Position numbers and translations under genes: made by a program
Notes under the pieces: generated by a model
The model's input: only the letters and a program-made list of their open reading frames with translations
What the model was told of the DNA's origin: nothing
The model's database searches: none
Source of the DNA: Incurvaria masculella
Lineage: Eukaryota; Arthropoda; Insecta; Lepidoptera; Incurvariidae
Length of the DNA stretch: 64,000 nucleotides
Direction of reading: 5' to 3'
NCBI GenBank assembly: GCA_946894095.1
Contig: OX335644.1
Location: 18,085,595-18,149,594 of the forward strand
In this document: one piece after another, positions 1 through 12,480 of the stretch
Layout of the letters: every line of letters starts with the position of its first letter
Position numbering within the stretch: the stretch's first letter is position 1

Positions 1-1689
1 AGCATTCCTCAATTAGGTTGACATCTCAATGCAGTGAAAATCTCTTGAGCCTAGGATGAATACGTTCAATCAGTGCCATCTAGGATAAGATAGTCCAAGC
101 ATTTTGTCGATTTGAATTAACTGACGTAATTTTCTGGATAGCTTAGTAATTAATCAATTATGTAATCCAAAGGTTCGAAACCATGCAATACATAAATACA
201 TCTTATAGTGACGTTTACGCTGATGTCTCTTTATGCAACCGTGCGTTAATCATACATCGGAGCACCTTGACCTGCTGGGCTGCAGCATCTCCGAAGAGGT
301 GGGTTTCGGCACTTTATCGAATTCAAAGCGGTTAACCCAAACGGTTTTTCGTAATAAAAATATGTATTTATATCATCTCCATACACAAAATTCTTGAGAT
401 TGAATTCTTGAGAAGTCGACGAACTGGTGGCCGAGAAGCGCCTTTTCACGGGTATTATCTGACGCCACGTGCTTGTAACACCTGTATCGTATTGTGTAAT
501 TGGCCTCCAAAGACGTGAGACACGCGACTTCGCGACCCACGCAGCAGGAAAGGAAAGCCCGCACGACTCCGGCGCAACCGCTGCGCTGGCGCCTCCCGCT
601 GCGTCACGCGGAATGTGGAATAGGCAGACCGAATATCGACAATCCTTTTCGGAATGAATAGCATGTCTTGAAGAAAAAAAATTTGTTTTTTTTACTAACG
701 ATGGCTATTACGCTTTCCGAATTCGTAAGCGAACTGACTGCTACCAGTTCACGCTAGCTACGCTGGCCTTATACAAGTGGGTTTGGGTTGTGGTTTCCAC
801 TCCCGTCCTTTCTTACTCGCTGGTAATACCACCCTACCGTAATTATTGTGTCCAAATACTTACACAGCGGATTGCAATATATTCCGGGAGATCACGACAT
901 TTTTGGTCACGATAAGGACACGGCTGAATCTGGGTTCACATGTTAGAGACCAATCCTCTGTGCTAAATATGTCGGTCTGCCTTTGCCAAGTGGTTCATAA
1001 TGGTACGAAATGCAACTTAACGTCAGATTTAATCACACTTTTGCCTGTTCACCTGCCGAGTTATTTACCATGGTAACTCCCCTGGATCAATTACACACTT
1101 AAATGCTTGCATGATCAATGCAGACACAATGAAGTTGCGCAAACCTGCTAGGGCGACGTCACAAGTCAACCTTGCGGTCGCGGGCGGGCGTCAGGAGAAA
1201 GATATCCGTACGGACTCATCGAATCCGTTCCGAAGCGCGTTGCTGGTGACCGCAATTTGCTAATATTTGTATAGCCGACCGGTTTGTGCTATAGAGCTAT
1301 AGAGTGCGGTCAATTTAATTAAGGTGGGTCCGTGAGCATCAGACGATGGCTGTATACACCTAAACATAGTAATTAAATTATTATTATTTTCTATTTATCT
1401 TTAGGTTGACGTGATATATGATTTCCAAAATGACGATGGCTTATACACCCGAACATAATAACTATCATTCGATCATTTTTGTATGACTATATAAACCTCA
1501 ATTTTTTTAATATTTGTATGTGTAATGTAAACTACTCAAAATTGTAAGCGGTATTGAAAAAGGGGCAACTTAAGCTATTTTTAATTCATTTATTAATGAT
1601 ATTTGTATGTCGGCCCTTCTCGAACCGACACAATATAACGTGTCCAAGTGTAGGTATTCTACCTATGGATAAGAAATTAAATTAAATTA

Positions 1690-2445
1690 AATTACACTTC
1701 CCTTACACACGTAGTTAACGAATCATTTGAAATCCACTTCTCCAATTAACTTGATATTTGGTATATTATATTAGCTTAGCTCGGCGTGTGTAGATGCAGT
1801 GTTATCTGTTATTCAGTTGTATACCGAAAAAATATTGGTGCCAATAATAATATTTATTTATTTATTTTAGTCGAGCAGCCTTGGCTGAGGCGTCAAAATG
1901 TCATTCATTTCTTGCTGATAACATTCAGTAAGTTTTTTTAGCATTTACTTTTTGTTTTGAAAACATTTTTTTCTCAGGGATGACAACTGCCTAGATAAAC
2001 TTAGATAATAAAACAATATCTAATCTAAACGAAATCGTTAGAGCTCATTTAACATCAGAAAAACGTGTTTTCCTATGGATGAGATCTAGCTATTTGTATT
2101 CGTATTTGTATTTATTAATCCCCCTTTGGGACGCAGGGAACACTTGGAATCGTCAAACATTTACAATTACAATTGAATAAAATTAAAATGAAAGCATAAA
2201 AATGTATTGTCAAACGAAATAGAAAATTAGTGTTTAAAGTAGTAGTATAGAGTACATATCTGCGTCTGCAAGTTTTTGCAAAATTTGCATAAAGATTTAG
2301 TTTTTGCTGTCATTGAGCTCAGTTTTTATTTTCGCAGATATTCGTTTCCTGATATAAGTTACCAAATATCCAGTACATTGAACTAGTGGTTTTTAAATGA
2401 TTAATAAACATTTTGTATGTATTATGCTTACGGGCTAATCTTTTG
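1690..2445. mobile_element. Foldback MITE family H, old copy
   Basis: Left-arm text at 1705-1800 (CACGTAGTTAACGAATCATT, ACTTGATATTTGGTAT) and right-arm text at 2325-2440 (CAAATATCCAGTACATTGAA, GATTAATAAACATTTTGTAT). Unrelated AT-rich sequence is inserted between. Confidence 0.4.
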
Positions 2446-2892
2446 AATTAGTGTGCAATGTATTGAAACTGAGAGATAAATTTTAATGCACACATACGTC
2501 TGTTCAAGCATGCTCTTTGATAACGGCTACTGCGCGTAGGTATCTAATATTACCAAAAAATTATCTCTTAAAATTTTAATAAGACAGTTGTTCGAGAAGA
2601 AAATAAAGTTACTTATATCCTAACCCCGCTGAAAATGTTTGAGTTCGCTAAAGCTGCTGTCAGCGCTACTAAACATTTTCCCTTGTATTATCCGATGTAG
2701 CTCTCATAACTTGTAAATGTCCGACAGTCTGGCGTCTACTTCGGGGTTTTTCGTGCCCCGAATTGTGCTTTACTTCCATACGCGGAATAATTTCAGTGCC
2801 TGTGTGTACTCATGTAGTTAGATGAACTCTGATTAGTCTGATATGAATTCCGAAGAGTAAGCTATTTTCATTTTGTTTTATTTTAACACGGA

Positions 2893-3058
2893 TAAAAAGG
2901 AAGGAGATATGACATATAGTGAGCCCACTATGATACCCGCTGTCTCCGATTTTCAAACATTACCAAAACAAACTTTAACGTACATGCCACGTGCAAACAT
3001 GGTCTGATGCATATTGGACGGTTTGTGTGATTAAAATGCGTTCGTCAAGTCAGTTCCC
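2893..3058 (-). repeat. Family-D interspersed repeat
   Basis: Inverted relative of 4914-5045: shared CGTTCGTCAAGT start, GTTTGCA.GTGGCATGT middle, TTTGAAAAT.GGAG, and a terminal GATATGCC/AGGAAGGAG block. Function unknown. Confidence 0.6.
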
Positions 3059-3080
3059 GACTTGACGAACGCATTTTAAT
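3030..3080. repeat. Perfect 22-bp inverted repeat, 7-base spacer
   Basis: Arms 3030-3051 and 3059-3080 are perfect complements (core ATGCGTTCGTCAAGTC). The arm motif CGTTCGTCAAGT also begins family-D repeats at 4914, 26075 and (diverged) 51087. The stretch 2893-3050 is a minus-strand family-D copy, so the palindrome marks its terminus. Confidence 0.9.
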
Positions 3081-4371
3081 AGCCCATTCACGCGCCGTGG
3101 CGATGTCGCCAGATTACAATACATTTATATGGTCACTTGGCCATACCCAAAAGACAAAAAGGACCTAAATGTTTATTATTTAAGAATTCATTTCATTATT
3201 TAGGAGTTAAAATTTACAATCATTTAAATATATCGATTAGACTGACCGATTTTAAGATTAAACTGAAATAATATTCATTGTGCCACCCATTTTATAATTA
3301 AGAAAAAAAATCAATAGCTCTGATGGCAATTTAGAATTACATATAATTATTATAATAATACATATAACATTTTATTTTGCCATATTTTAGTTTTTTGATG
3401 ATAATGATTTAAAAAAAATATTTATTTGATTTTAATTTGATTTTTTTGTGTAAGTATAATTGTAATTTTCAATCATTTGTTATAAGCTGCAAAATTTGAT
3501 GTAATGATTTTATTTTAATGTATTATAACATGTACACGACCCGCAAGAGTTATGTATGCTCAATAAATACAAATACAAATACAGCTAAGTCTCAATATCG
3601 ACCGCATAACACTTCTCATTCCTTTATCTTCTTTCTACAAACTCACTGTTGTGATGTGTTTATTTAGTTTTGTAACCTACATTGGGGTACGCAGTCTTTT
3701 GATGCGAAGATCGTGGGTTCGAAATCAACCTGAAGAAAAAAAACCTGACGAATGCGGGTAAATCGATAGTTCGGAACCAATGCGATAGGATTATTAGCGG
3801 TAGAAGCGCCAAACAAATATTTTCCACGTTTTCCGTCCATATCAAGAAGCTATGAGAGGGAAGGTCTTCGCAATTACTAGTCATCTATGATATCAAATAT
3901 CGTGAAATATGATAACTATGAGTTCCGTGCTAAATATTTCAGTGAAAAGATCCCTGCGAAGATGCCCTTTGATACTTCATATCATTTGTTCCCTATATTT
4001 TTTAAGTGCTGTATATTATGCATAAGCCATGGTTTTTGCGGCAGGCACTGCCTTAACTTTGGTAAATTGTTCTTGATATCAATTCAAACCAAAACTTAAG
4101 CTCAATTCGTCTATATTTTTCGTAGAAAAAGTTGAAATGTTCACAGGATGTTCACGTGAAATCAATTTACAAATATTAGTGTATTTGTCTTCGGTTGGGA
4201 ATCGGTTTGGGAAAGTCGACTTCGCTTGTGCGGGGTGGGTTGGCGCGTAATGGCGAAAAGACGTAAGGGCTATACTAACCCCAATTGACTTCAGTTATTC
4301 TACACACATATGTACATAAAGCCCAGCAGAGACGATATAGCTCCATACGGTACGATGGTACGACGGTACTA

Positions 4372-4640
4372 GACGTAAAACCGATGAACTAGCGTTTTCA
4401 AATGTATAGAAAATCTAAGGGGGCGCTTGCGAGTCCGAGTGGGATTTGACAGCTTATGAATATTCGCGTAAATACGTGGCTGTTGCCGTTAAGGCCGTCT
4501 CCGCGCTTTCATACAAATCAGCAGTCCGAGTTTGTTTTGACAGGTTGAAGAAGTTAAACTCGTATAGATTTGACGTTTTTGCGTTACTTCGAAGTTCCTC
4601 AAACGCCATTTTAGGTGAGAACTCGGACTACCAATACAGA
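4372..4640. mobile_element. MITE family E, partial copy
   Basis: Shares ACTAGCGTTTTCAAATGTAT, GAGTCCGAGT and the end AACGCCATTTTAGGTGAGAA with the complete copy at 52822-53058. The left terminus is degraded. A lone terminus of the family lies at 8730-8795. Confidence 0.6.
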
Positions 4641-4836
4641 TCATACTTCTTTCGCTTCCCATAGGGACATAAATATTTTTATAGATGCTCTACTATTACG
4701 GGTGCTCCGTACCTCATCTTCTTCTTCAATTTAATGTGTCATGATGAATTGTTCTTAACCAATAAATAGGTAACGACAATTCCACTCACTTTATTGTATT
4801 TTGCGACTCCGCTGTATCAGCAAAATGACCATATAA

Positions 4837-5046
4837 TTGTATGGGAATTCGAATGCGGGTCGTGTGCCACCCAGTCGAAACATCGCCCCGCACGCGACTA
4901 TGCTCTACAAATGCGTTCGTCAAGTGAGTTCCCACCCACACAAACCCTCTGATAAGTCCGCGATTATGTTTGCATGTGGCATGTTTGAAAATGGGAGGCA
5001 GCGTGTCTCACATACGCGCTATATGGCATATCTCCTTCCTTTATGA
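4837..5046 (+). repeat. Family-D interspersed repeat
   Basis: Contains CGTTCGTCAAGTGAGTTCCC and ends CATATCTCCTTCCTTTATG. Diverged copies are at 25940-26180 and 51060-51225. A short open frame covers it but has no recognisable product. Confidence 0.55.
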
Positions 5047-5163
5047 TCTGAGGTCAAGACGCTTTTTCTCAGGAATTTCCCATTACCATGTATATCATTT
5101 AGTTTGTACGGAACCCTCAAAGGGCGAGTCGTAATTTTCACTTTTTTTTAATTTTTTTTTGTT

Positions 5164-5557
5164 TTATGCGACCTGACAAGGACGGCTAATACCACACAAC
5201 TACCGTTATGATATTAGCCCAATACACCACATTCCCGAAGGAATTAGGTGCCAGGCCAGGGCCTTCCCTTTAAGAGCACGGCTACATTGAACTGAATGGA
5301 AAACACGGACAATTTTTCATTGCCGCTTCGACCATCTTTTCATCCAATGCGATGGTACCGACCCGGGCGGGCTTAATCCCTACCACCTAGTAAGGTGTAC
5401 AGTTTTACATGGATTCCGAACCATGGAGCAGCTCGCATTCGTGACGAAATGCACTTATCGAACTCGGAAAGAGAAAGACAGTGGTACATGTCGGTATTGA
5501 ACCCAGGCCTCTGGTACGCTAGGCCAGTCCCCGTGCCACTAGGCTACGAGCCGCTCT
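5164..5557 (-). mobile_element. tRNA-head SINE, minus copy of an inverted pair
   Basis: Minus-oriented SINE: a tRNA-like head (box B GGGTTCAATACC near 5500), body motif GGTGGTAGGG, shared tail GTCCTGGCATGGCACCTA and ATTAGCC. It forms a head-to-head pair with 5631-6032. Confidence 0.8.
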
Positions 5558-5630
5558 GAATTACTAATCATATTTTAGTCATATTTTAATCACTTGTCCG
5601 GATTACGTTAAATTGATTATAATAAGTCAC

Positions 5631-6032
5631 CGGCTCGCAGCATAGTGGCACGGGGACTGGCCTATCGTACCAGAGGCCTGGGTTCAATACCTACATGCAC
5701 CACTGTCTTTCTCTTTCCGAGTTCGATAAGTGCATTTCGTCACGAATGCGAGCTGCTCCATGGTTCGGAATCCATGTAAAACTGTAGATCTCCTTCCCCT
5801 ACTAGGTGGTAGGGCTTAAGCCCGCCCGGGTTGGTACCATCGCATTGGATGAAAATATGGTCGAAGCGGCAATGAAAAATTGTCCGTGTTTTCCATCCCG
5901 TTCAATGTCCGTGCTCATAAAGGGAAGGTCCTGGCATGGCACCTAATTCCTTCGGTAATGTGGTGCATTGGGCTAATATCATAACCGTAGTTGTGTGGTA
6001 TTAGCCATCCATGTCAGGTCGCTTAAAAAAAA
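5631..6032 (+). mobile_element. tRNA-head SINE, plus copy of an inverted pair
   Basis: Starts CGGCTCGCAGCATAGTGGCA (box A region), with box B GGGTTCAATACC near 5683, a CTCTTTCCGAGTTCGATAAG linker, the shared body, and an A-rich tail after CATGTCAGGTCGC. One of the least damaged tRNA-head copies. Confidence 0.85.
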
Positions 6033-6584
6033 CATTACAATAATGTGCCTAGGCGACCAATTGAGTGGTTCGATCAAACCACTTGGCGCCGAGACATGTA
6101 TCATGCTGATGGAAATAAGATGCATTCCTCGACTCACAGTTTTACCTAACAATATGCAAATCTCCATATGTGTGATAAAAACCGTTCCGCCTTTTCAGAT
6201 TCGTGAGTCATATTGGATGGAGCTAACGACATTGATTAAGTTGACTCATCTTTGAGGATATTTTTACGAGTGTTTAGGTAACGAATGTTTGCTTTATGTT
6301 GGTCTGTAACTATTGACACATTAATTACATAGCACGATTAATAGATACACTGAATACACAGCGACGTTAAAATATTGTATTGCTGTATTGTTTTTTTATC
6401 ATCCATAGTACACTGCGCTCGGATTTGTCATATTTTAACATTGGCCAGTTCAGCACAACAAAGCACAGCGAAGACTGGCAAGACACTCCGATGTTTTTTT
6501 TAAGGTCATCTTAGTATAAATTTACAAAAGGGTTTTTCATAAAAGATATATTTATATATATGTATATCAATACAATAAAGCCAA

Positions 6585-6800
6585 CTAAGTAAATCGGTTA
6601 CTCTAACTGCGTGACAACAGTATTAAACGTTAAATCTTACGCTATCTTTTAATTGTTTTTCAACTGTGTGCAATAACTGTTTTCTCTTACTGGTTACCTA
6701 ACTGTGTGAAAACTGTTTTTAGCTTTAGTATTTTATCCATTCTTACTTACGTCTTATATTCAGTGAGAATGTACTGTCCAATCTGTTAAAAATACAGTTG
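6585..6800 (+). mobile_element. MITE family F (CACTGAAAAA type), partial
   Basis: Matches 17278-17490: AATCGGT.ACTCTAACTG, ATCTTTTAATTGTTTTTCAAC, GTGTGCAATAACTG, TTAGCTTTAGTATTTT. The termini seen in the complete copy are missing. Confidence 0.65.
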
Positions 6801-7295
6801 CTTACTGACCAATAAGTCTTTGGACAGCTCCATTTCATTTAGAACTATAAGTCCTGTCTTTACAGTATCTACGGGGGCGCCCTGCCAATAGGTGGTATAG
6901 GCCGCGGCCTAAGGGCGTAAGGCCGTGGTTTAGCCGTCACCGGCCTAAGTCCGCCGGTTAGTGGGACTTGCCATGATAACGTACAGTAAAATAAATTCGA
7001 GGTACAGCAACATCTTCATCTGAAATATTGCAAGAAGATTTCAACATAAATATATCCAATGTTAACACGTCAAAATGTTCACAATTAACGATCGTAAAAA
7101 AATCTTTTAATAACCATTTTAAAAAAAAATATGTTCTATTGTTTTAGTAAATATTTTAAAAACGTTCAAATAACAATTAAACCTTATATTAAACTGCCCC
7201 AAAATAAACCAAGTAGACAGTTATTTTTAACCGACTTCAAAAAAAGGAGGAGGTTCTCAATTCGTCGGAATCTTTTTTTTTTTTTTTAAATCCCA

Positions 7296-7592
7296 TTATT
7301 CTAACTTTTCCAGTGGCATGGTTACCAATACGCTGTCACCATTCCCCCACGGATGGCAATGCTGATAATTTAGGCGAAAAATGTGCCATCTCGCTGGTCG
7401 CCTGTCGCCTGTCGCGCCGATGAGCTTGGGCCCTAAAACTTTACAAAAGTTGGCCCCCTGGTCCCCAAGGCCCAATGTGTTTACAGCAAACTTATAGTTG
7501 GAGCGAATGTTGGAATATGTGCGAGGTTTAACATTTTCAGCTATGATGGGCGCTGCCCCCGTAATGCAGGATATTGGAATGATATTCGACAA
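7296..7592 (-). mobile_element. Retroelement-type ORF fragment (TLG ... QRGN-like block)
   Basis: A 98-codon minus-strand frame containing FAVNTLGLGDQGANFCKVLG, LIGATGDRRPARWHIFR and NYQHCHPWGNGDSVLVTMP. It looks like a diverged form of the ETLG.....G...T.D.R...FL.QR...AIQRGNA.S.LGT block common in lepidopteran repeat ORFs. Assignment is by recall of that pattern only. It sits directly against a run of T and a GGGTTCCG repeat. Confidence 0.4.
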
Positions 7593-7659
7593 AACAAGGC
7601 GTAGTACGCAAGTAGTGTCTCCAATAATAGGGCTTTACGTAAATCATCGTTAATTCGTT

Positions 7660-7968
7660 TTTTAGGGTTCCGTACCCAAAGGGTGAAACCTGAACCCTAT
7701 TACTAAGCCTCCGCTGTCCGTCCGTCCGTCTGTCCGTCCGTCCGTCCGTCCGTCTGTCCGTCTGTCACAGGGCTGTATCTCAGTAACCGTAACAGATAGA
7801 CCGCTGAAATTTTCACAGATTGTGTATTTATTTTGCCGCTATAACAACAAATAGGTAAGATTATAAAATAATTTAAATTAAAGGGGGCCCCCATTCAAAA
7901 AACGTGTTTTTTTTGTTCGATGGTACGGAACCCTTCGTGTTCGAGTCCGACTCGCACTTGGCCGGTTT
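7660..7968 (+). repeat. GGGTTCCG-family repeat
   Basis: Begins GGGTTCCGTACCCAAAGGG, includes a GTCC-rich microsatellite (about 7711-7768), CACAGGGCTGTATCTC, TTGCCGCTATAACAACAAAT, and ends GACTCGCACTTGGCCGGTTT. Both ends contain short self-complementary blocks. The class is not assigned. Confidence 0.75.
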
Positions 7969-7971
7969 TTT

Positions 7972-8200
7972 TTTATGTTAAGCGCGGCATATGGCGCACG
8001 CCAGGACCTCACAAAAAAGGCGCTCGACAGCGCCCATGAGCTTTCGGACTTTCACAGGGGCTGCGAAAACCATGCCGGCCGGCCATGTTCTTCTTCACAC
8101 TATGTTTGAAGGACCGCAGGTTGTACTTTGAGGGAAAAACTTCGGCAGGGAGGAGATTCCATAGTTTACCGACCCTATAAATAAAATATCTAGATGAAGA
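7972..8200 (+). repeat. Family-B interspersed repeat
   Basis: Head TTAAGCGCGGCATATGGCGC, middle AAAACCATGCCGGCCGGCCA, CTTCTTCACAC.ATGTTTGAAGGA, tail TTCCATAGTTTACCGACCCT. No intact ORF; class unknown. Other copies: 13299-13375, 19480-19680, 36905-37080, 43096-43290, 51807-52010, 54300-54420 (minus) and 58615-58890. Confidence 0.7.
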
Positions 8201-8885
8201 CAGAGAACCGACCCTAACTTATTAGTGCCAGAACTAACATTAATCTTCCTTGAATCTTTTAATTAACATCTAAACTCCCTGTTCATGAGGTTATATCTTC
8301 AGTTAGGTCGATGAGTTGGTGTTTATTTATATCCGTCGTTACAATGATAAGTAACCATCCTGCCATGAGGCAATATCTTCCTGATCATCCTAAGTCAATG
8401 AGAATGTGTGAGTCATACCCCTTTGGGAACAGTAGATAGATACTACTGAGATACAGTACATAATAGGTCCAATGAAAATTACAATTATAAAGCATCACAC
8501 AGGCTTGGTTTTCTAAAGCGGGTTTACTATGTCAACATATTTTGTATTTCTTAATGGTTACAGCATTTGAGGTTGAGGGGAAACCCTCTCCGTGCTTGTT
8601 CGTACTTGACAATTGAAAAAAATTATTATAACAGCCAATGAAAAATCGTGTAACAACATTTTATTGCAAAAGATAAGTCACACGAGCAGAACCGCTGTTC
8701 CTCCGTTTTGTACTCAGTCGATCCGAGTGGTCAGTCTGAGTTTTTACCTAAATTGGCGTTTACGGAACTTCGAAGTTCGGTAGTAGGGCTCCTGTGCATT
8801 TTCGTTTAGAATGTGGGACCCTACATTTTAGAGAGGAACCTATTTCCACTGCAGGTACCCTTTATTCTTAGTTAGCTAAGATTGA

Positions 8886-9046
8886 CACAATCGCATTGGG
8901 CGAACAACGTCGGTAATTAAAAATGGTCCGTGTTTTCCTTTTTTTTAATGTATAATAGCGCCTAATTTCTTCGGAAATGTAGAAATTGTGTACCACACCG
9001 CATCATGAAATGGTGTGAGTGTGTGACATCCATGTCCAGCACAAAA
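8886..9046 (+). mobile_element. SINE tail, decayed
   Basis: Retains GTCCGTGTTTTCC, CCTAATTTCTTCGGAAATGT and GACATCCATGTCCAG of the shared SINE body and tail. Confidence 0.5.
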
Positions 9047-9149
9047 CAATTACGTATGTAAATTAAATACGAACATTGGTTGATTTAATAAACATCGATC
9101 TCGTCACGAAGCGCAAGAATCGCAATATGATAGATTTATTTTTGTACTG

Positions 9150-9490
9150 GATAACGATATAGAAATGTAATAACAAAAAGCAGAGGTATACTGAAAAGCG
9201 ATGACAGAACGAAGGTGCAGCGTCATGTAGCTCCGAAGAGCATTCTCCGAAAAAGTACACAATAGGACACACAAAGAGACCCTACATATGGGAGACACTG
9301 TGTCCCGTGTCCTACACTGGCAGCCGTGGATAGGAAAATAGAGTGAGGGAAGACCACCCGCCAGGTAGGACGACGACGTGCGTCGGCGGAAAGCAGTGGT
9401 TCGGTACCGCTGAATGCCGGGAGGACTGGAGAAAAATTGGAGAGGCGTATGTCCAGGAGTGGACGCAAAAAAGCTGAGTGACAATATGGC
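9150..9490 (+). mobile_element. RTE-type LINE C-terminus, decayed
   Basis: Plus-strand translation shows HNRTHKETLHMGD, VLHWQPW.GK.SEGRPPAR, DDDVRRR and W.GVCPGVDAKK with scattered stops. This matches the R-P-x-G-K-R-x-x-G-R-P-P-x-R-W-x-D-D tail of RTE-like endonuclease/RT proteins. The long minus-strand frames here are only its shadow. Confidence 0.6.
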
Positions 9491-9615
9491 AATATGACAA
9501 ATATGGGATCCTGCATGTGGTCGGTATGCATATGTAGGGTCGGAAGAGCGTAAGGAACCAAAGAGGTGACAAGTAGGTAACGGAGTGAAGAGAAAGGTTC
9601 CAGCAGATGGTAGAA

Positions 9616-9640
9616 TCGATGCAGGTCTTACCTGCATCGA
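9616..9640. repeat. Perfect 11-bp hairpin with 3-base loop
   Basis: TCGATGCAGGT, CTT, ACCTGCATCGA. A short, strong stem 125 bases after the RTE relic. It may be the 3' end structure of that element. Confidence 0.6.
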
Positions 9641-12315
9641 CTCGGAGGGCGATGATTTTTTGTGTTGAATTGGCATAATTATACATTTTTAAATAGCTTA
9701 GTTCGTTTGTGCATATTAGTAATACGGTAAATTTTAACGTGTGCTGGTAAGTCAAACGTGACGAATCGGTTTGAATCGCAGAGCTCGACTAGGATGGCAG
9801 AAACGTTATATTTGTACCTACTACACGTGTGAATCAAACAGTTTTATCATTATAAAGATTTCAATGGTTATTATTTTATTTTCTCGAAGAAACATAACAG
9901 TAACCGAGTTCGAAGGTAATACCAAATTAGTATCGCACCAATTACTCAAAAGCAATACACCGTAGTGACGCATACGTAACTCTTCTCTCGATAGTTCACA
10001 CTAATCAAAATATTATCGACCATATCTAAATTCCTCCGTGCATCACAACCTGTGTTCTGTGACCAGCTGGTTACATGCTCGTTATCACCTGTTGGTGTCA
10101 ACGATTACTCGCCGTGACTCAGGGTCGGGCAGGTTTACTCAGCTGACGAGTGGGGCAACTCACTGCCATGGTCACTGCGAGCCGACGGTAGGACGACGGA
10201 CACGAGCCGCGTCCACACATTTACACGCAACACATGCGGCGACAGAACTCCTGAGAAATGTGGTCATCTCCTGAAAGGTTTGGATTACCACGGGGCCATG
10301 GGAAATCGCCATCACCGTACTACATCAACGAGTCTTCTTTATTTTCTTATGTGTTGCAAATGTTGCGTCTTGTTTAACTTTTGTTTTGTTTTGTTTTAGT
10401 AAAAAATGTAAATTATTGTTATGAATTAGGCTATATTTCATTTGTTAATTTGTCATCAATATCGGGTTAAGAGAAATTACTTGTATGTGTTTTACTTTTT
10501 TGTTATAATATGTTCTTTCTTTACTGTTGATACAATTTCTTGTTCTTACGTAATGGTAATAAATGGGAATTATTTTTAACGGTAACATAAGCATAAATAA
10601 TATGTATTATAATATATAATGTGTTCGTACGTACCTATGTTACGGCTGTTAATTCTCTTCAATAAAATAAAAAGAAATAATTACCCACTGTCTGCTCGGC
10701 ACTGGCTGCTCGGACAACTCTGTTGAGGACACAAAATATGGGATCTCGGTTGCCTGGCATGAAAGTGCATCCGGAGGTCCTACCCGTGAGCAACGAGCCT
10801 TGCCTACGAACTGCCCATGGGCTAACAGTGAAAAGTGACGCCCGGAAAACGTTCTCCTGTTAAGGCGAAACGGTTTAGATGGTTTAGACTGGAAGCCATC
10901 TCCGGTGCTCGCTCGGTCTGCCAGATGTGTTCAGGAACATGCAGCCGAGTAGAAAAGGAATGGCGGATTCGGTCATCTGCAGCAGGAGGTAAGCGTGCTG
11001 GGTACCACACGGGACATGTGGCAGCTTTTCTTAAAGCCCGAGCTAGGATTACAATCCGTGAGAGGCTTTGCCTACAATAGTTTAGCGTTACGTTACAGAA
11101 AAATGGCGGTAATTAGTGAACTTCAGCCAGGTGGCACTCACTATAAATTACACCAGGTAAAATAATTTCGGCTCGTACGTCGATAGCAGTTAAAGTTCTT
11201 GCATCTCATTCAGTGAAAAAAAAATCCCTTTGCGAATGCTGTTGTGAAAGCTTTGTGAAACCTATAACGTAGTAGGGCAGTCGTAGCGGGAAAAAAAACT
11301 ACGACACGTCTCCGCAGACGTCTGGGTCGGACTTGAGACAGCGGTCACTGCACGGAGTGTAGCGGACCTGCGACACTTGCATATGTGTCAAGTGCACCTG
11401 CGCGCTTCCAAAATGTCAATATAATTTTATAACTTATTTCTAGTTTTTGCGTTTAAGTGACTTACTGATTTAAATGTTCATGTGCAGTTAATTTTAAGCT
11501 ATTTGAGTATAATATCATTCGAGCCATCTTTTTTCTTATCCGAAATCTTATTTTACCAGATTACAAACAAAACCGTAACATTATAGGTATTTCTTTCGCT
11601 ATATATTAAGTAAGGTGATAGTGTTTGATTAGAAATGTTCAGGCATGGCAGCTGTTTCTATTTGATTTGGAATTTCCTGAGATTCAAACCAAGTACTGCC
11701 AAAATAATCTTGTTATTATTCATATCAAATAACTAATTTTGACACTCGGTACATTCGGTATGTTTAGGGTTGCCATCCGTCCGGGTTTCCCCAGATTTGT
11801 CCTAGTTAAGAGGGCATCCGGGGAGCGTCCGGGCGGGGCTTCATTTGTAGTCCGGGTTTACAAATTCTAACTGATTTGTAAAACAATTTGTAACAAACTG
11901 TAGTAATATTCTGTTTTATTAGGTAGGTACATTTGCATAGATGATTAAAGATCACTAATTTTAATTTTAAGGTCTGAAAATAAATAAAAAGGTGATTCAT
12001 GATATTTTCAACTGTTTTTTTATTACACTGACTGTTTAAAAAAAACTTCATTAATTAACCCTCCTTCTTGCGCAGTCGAGTAAAAAAAGACTAATCCAAG
12101 AGTGTGCGTGCGCCAAATGGAGGACATTAAACGAATAAACGAATTAAATACACGTGTCTTTTCTGGGCGTAAGCCTAATATTATTATCCTGATCTCGCGG
12201 TTACTCTCGACATCCTTACCTCAGCATTCTCGTGATGATTCATACGGACGCAAATTCGTAACGGAATGCATCTTTTAATTCCGTTTTTGTCCCTAAGCGC
12301 CATCGGTGACATCAC

Positions 12316-12480
12316 TCATCTAATTTTAAACAAATATTTTCGGGATGTCTTATTTGTGAAACTGTGACATATCCCTCATGCACGTCGCTTCCTCTCATCT
12401 TCAATTCCTCGGGAAGCCATGTGTCGGGAGCGGTCAAAGGGGTATTCCCAACCGTAAACTCGTTTGGATCTCTTGTTAAA
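12316..12480 (-). CDS. Candidate isolated coding exon, weakly Tudor-like
   Basis: A minus-strand open stretch reading like real protein: TRDPNEFTVGNTPLTAPD, then WLPEELKMRG and VHEGYVTVSQIRHPENICL. It follows a plausible acceptor (TTGCCATTTCAAAAG, ending at 12481) and reaches a GA|GTGATG donor at 12316; otherwise a stop follows at 12312-12314. The GYVTVSxIxHPE segment recalls the first strand of Tudor domains in germline RNA-silencing proteins, but this is a resemblance by eye only. No partner exon was found in the window, so it may also be a captured or dead exon. Confidence 0.3.

Noticed and set aside
7711..7768. Independent GTCC microsatellite locus
   Set aside because: It is an internal part of the GGGTTCCG-family repeat and appears in its other copies.
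9104..9676. 190-codon minus-strand ORF and overlapping frames
   Set aside because: Shadow of the plus-strand RTE remnant; composition is not protein-like.
10835..11080. 81-codon ORF pair on both strands
   Set aside because: Mutual shadows, with no homology or splice context that I can recognise.
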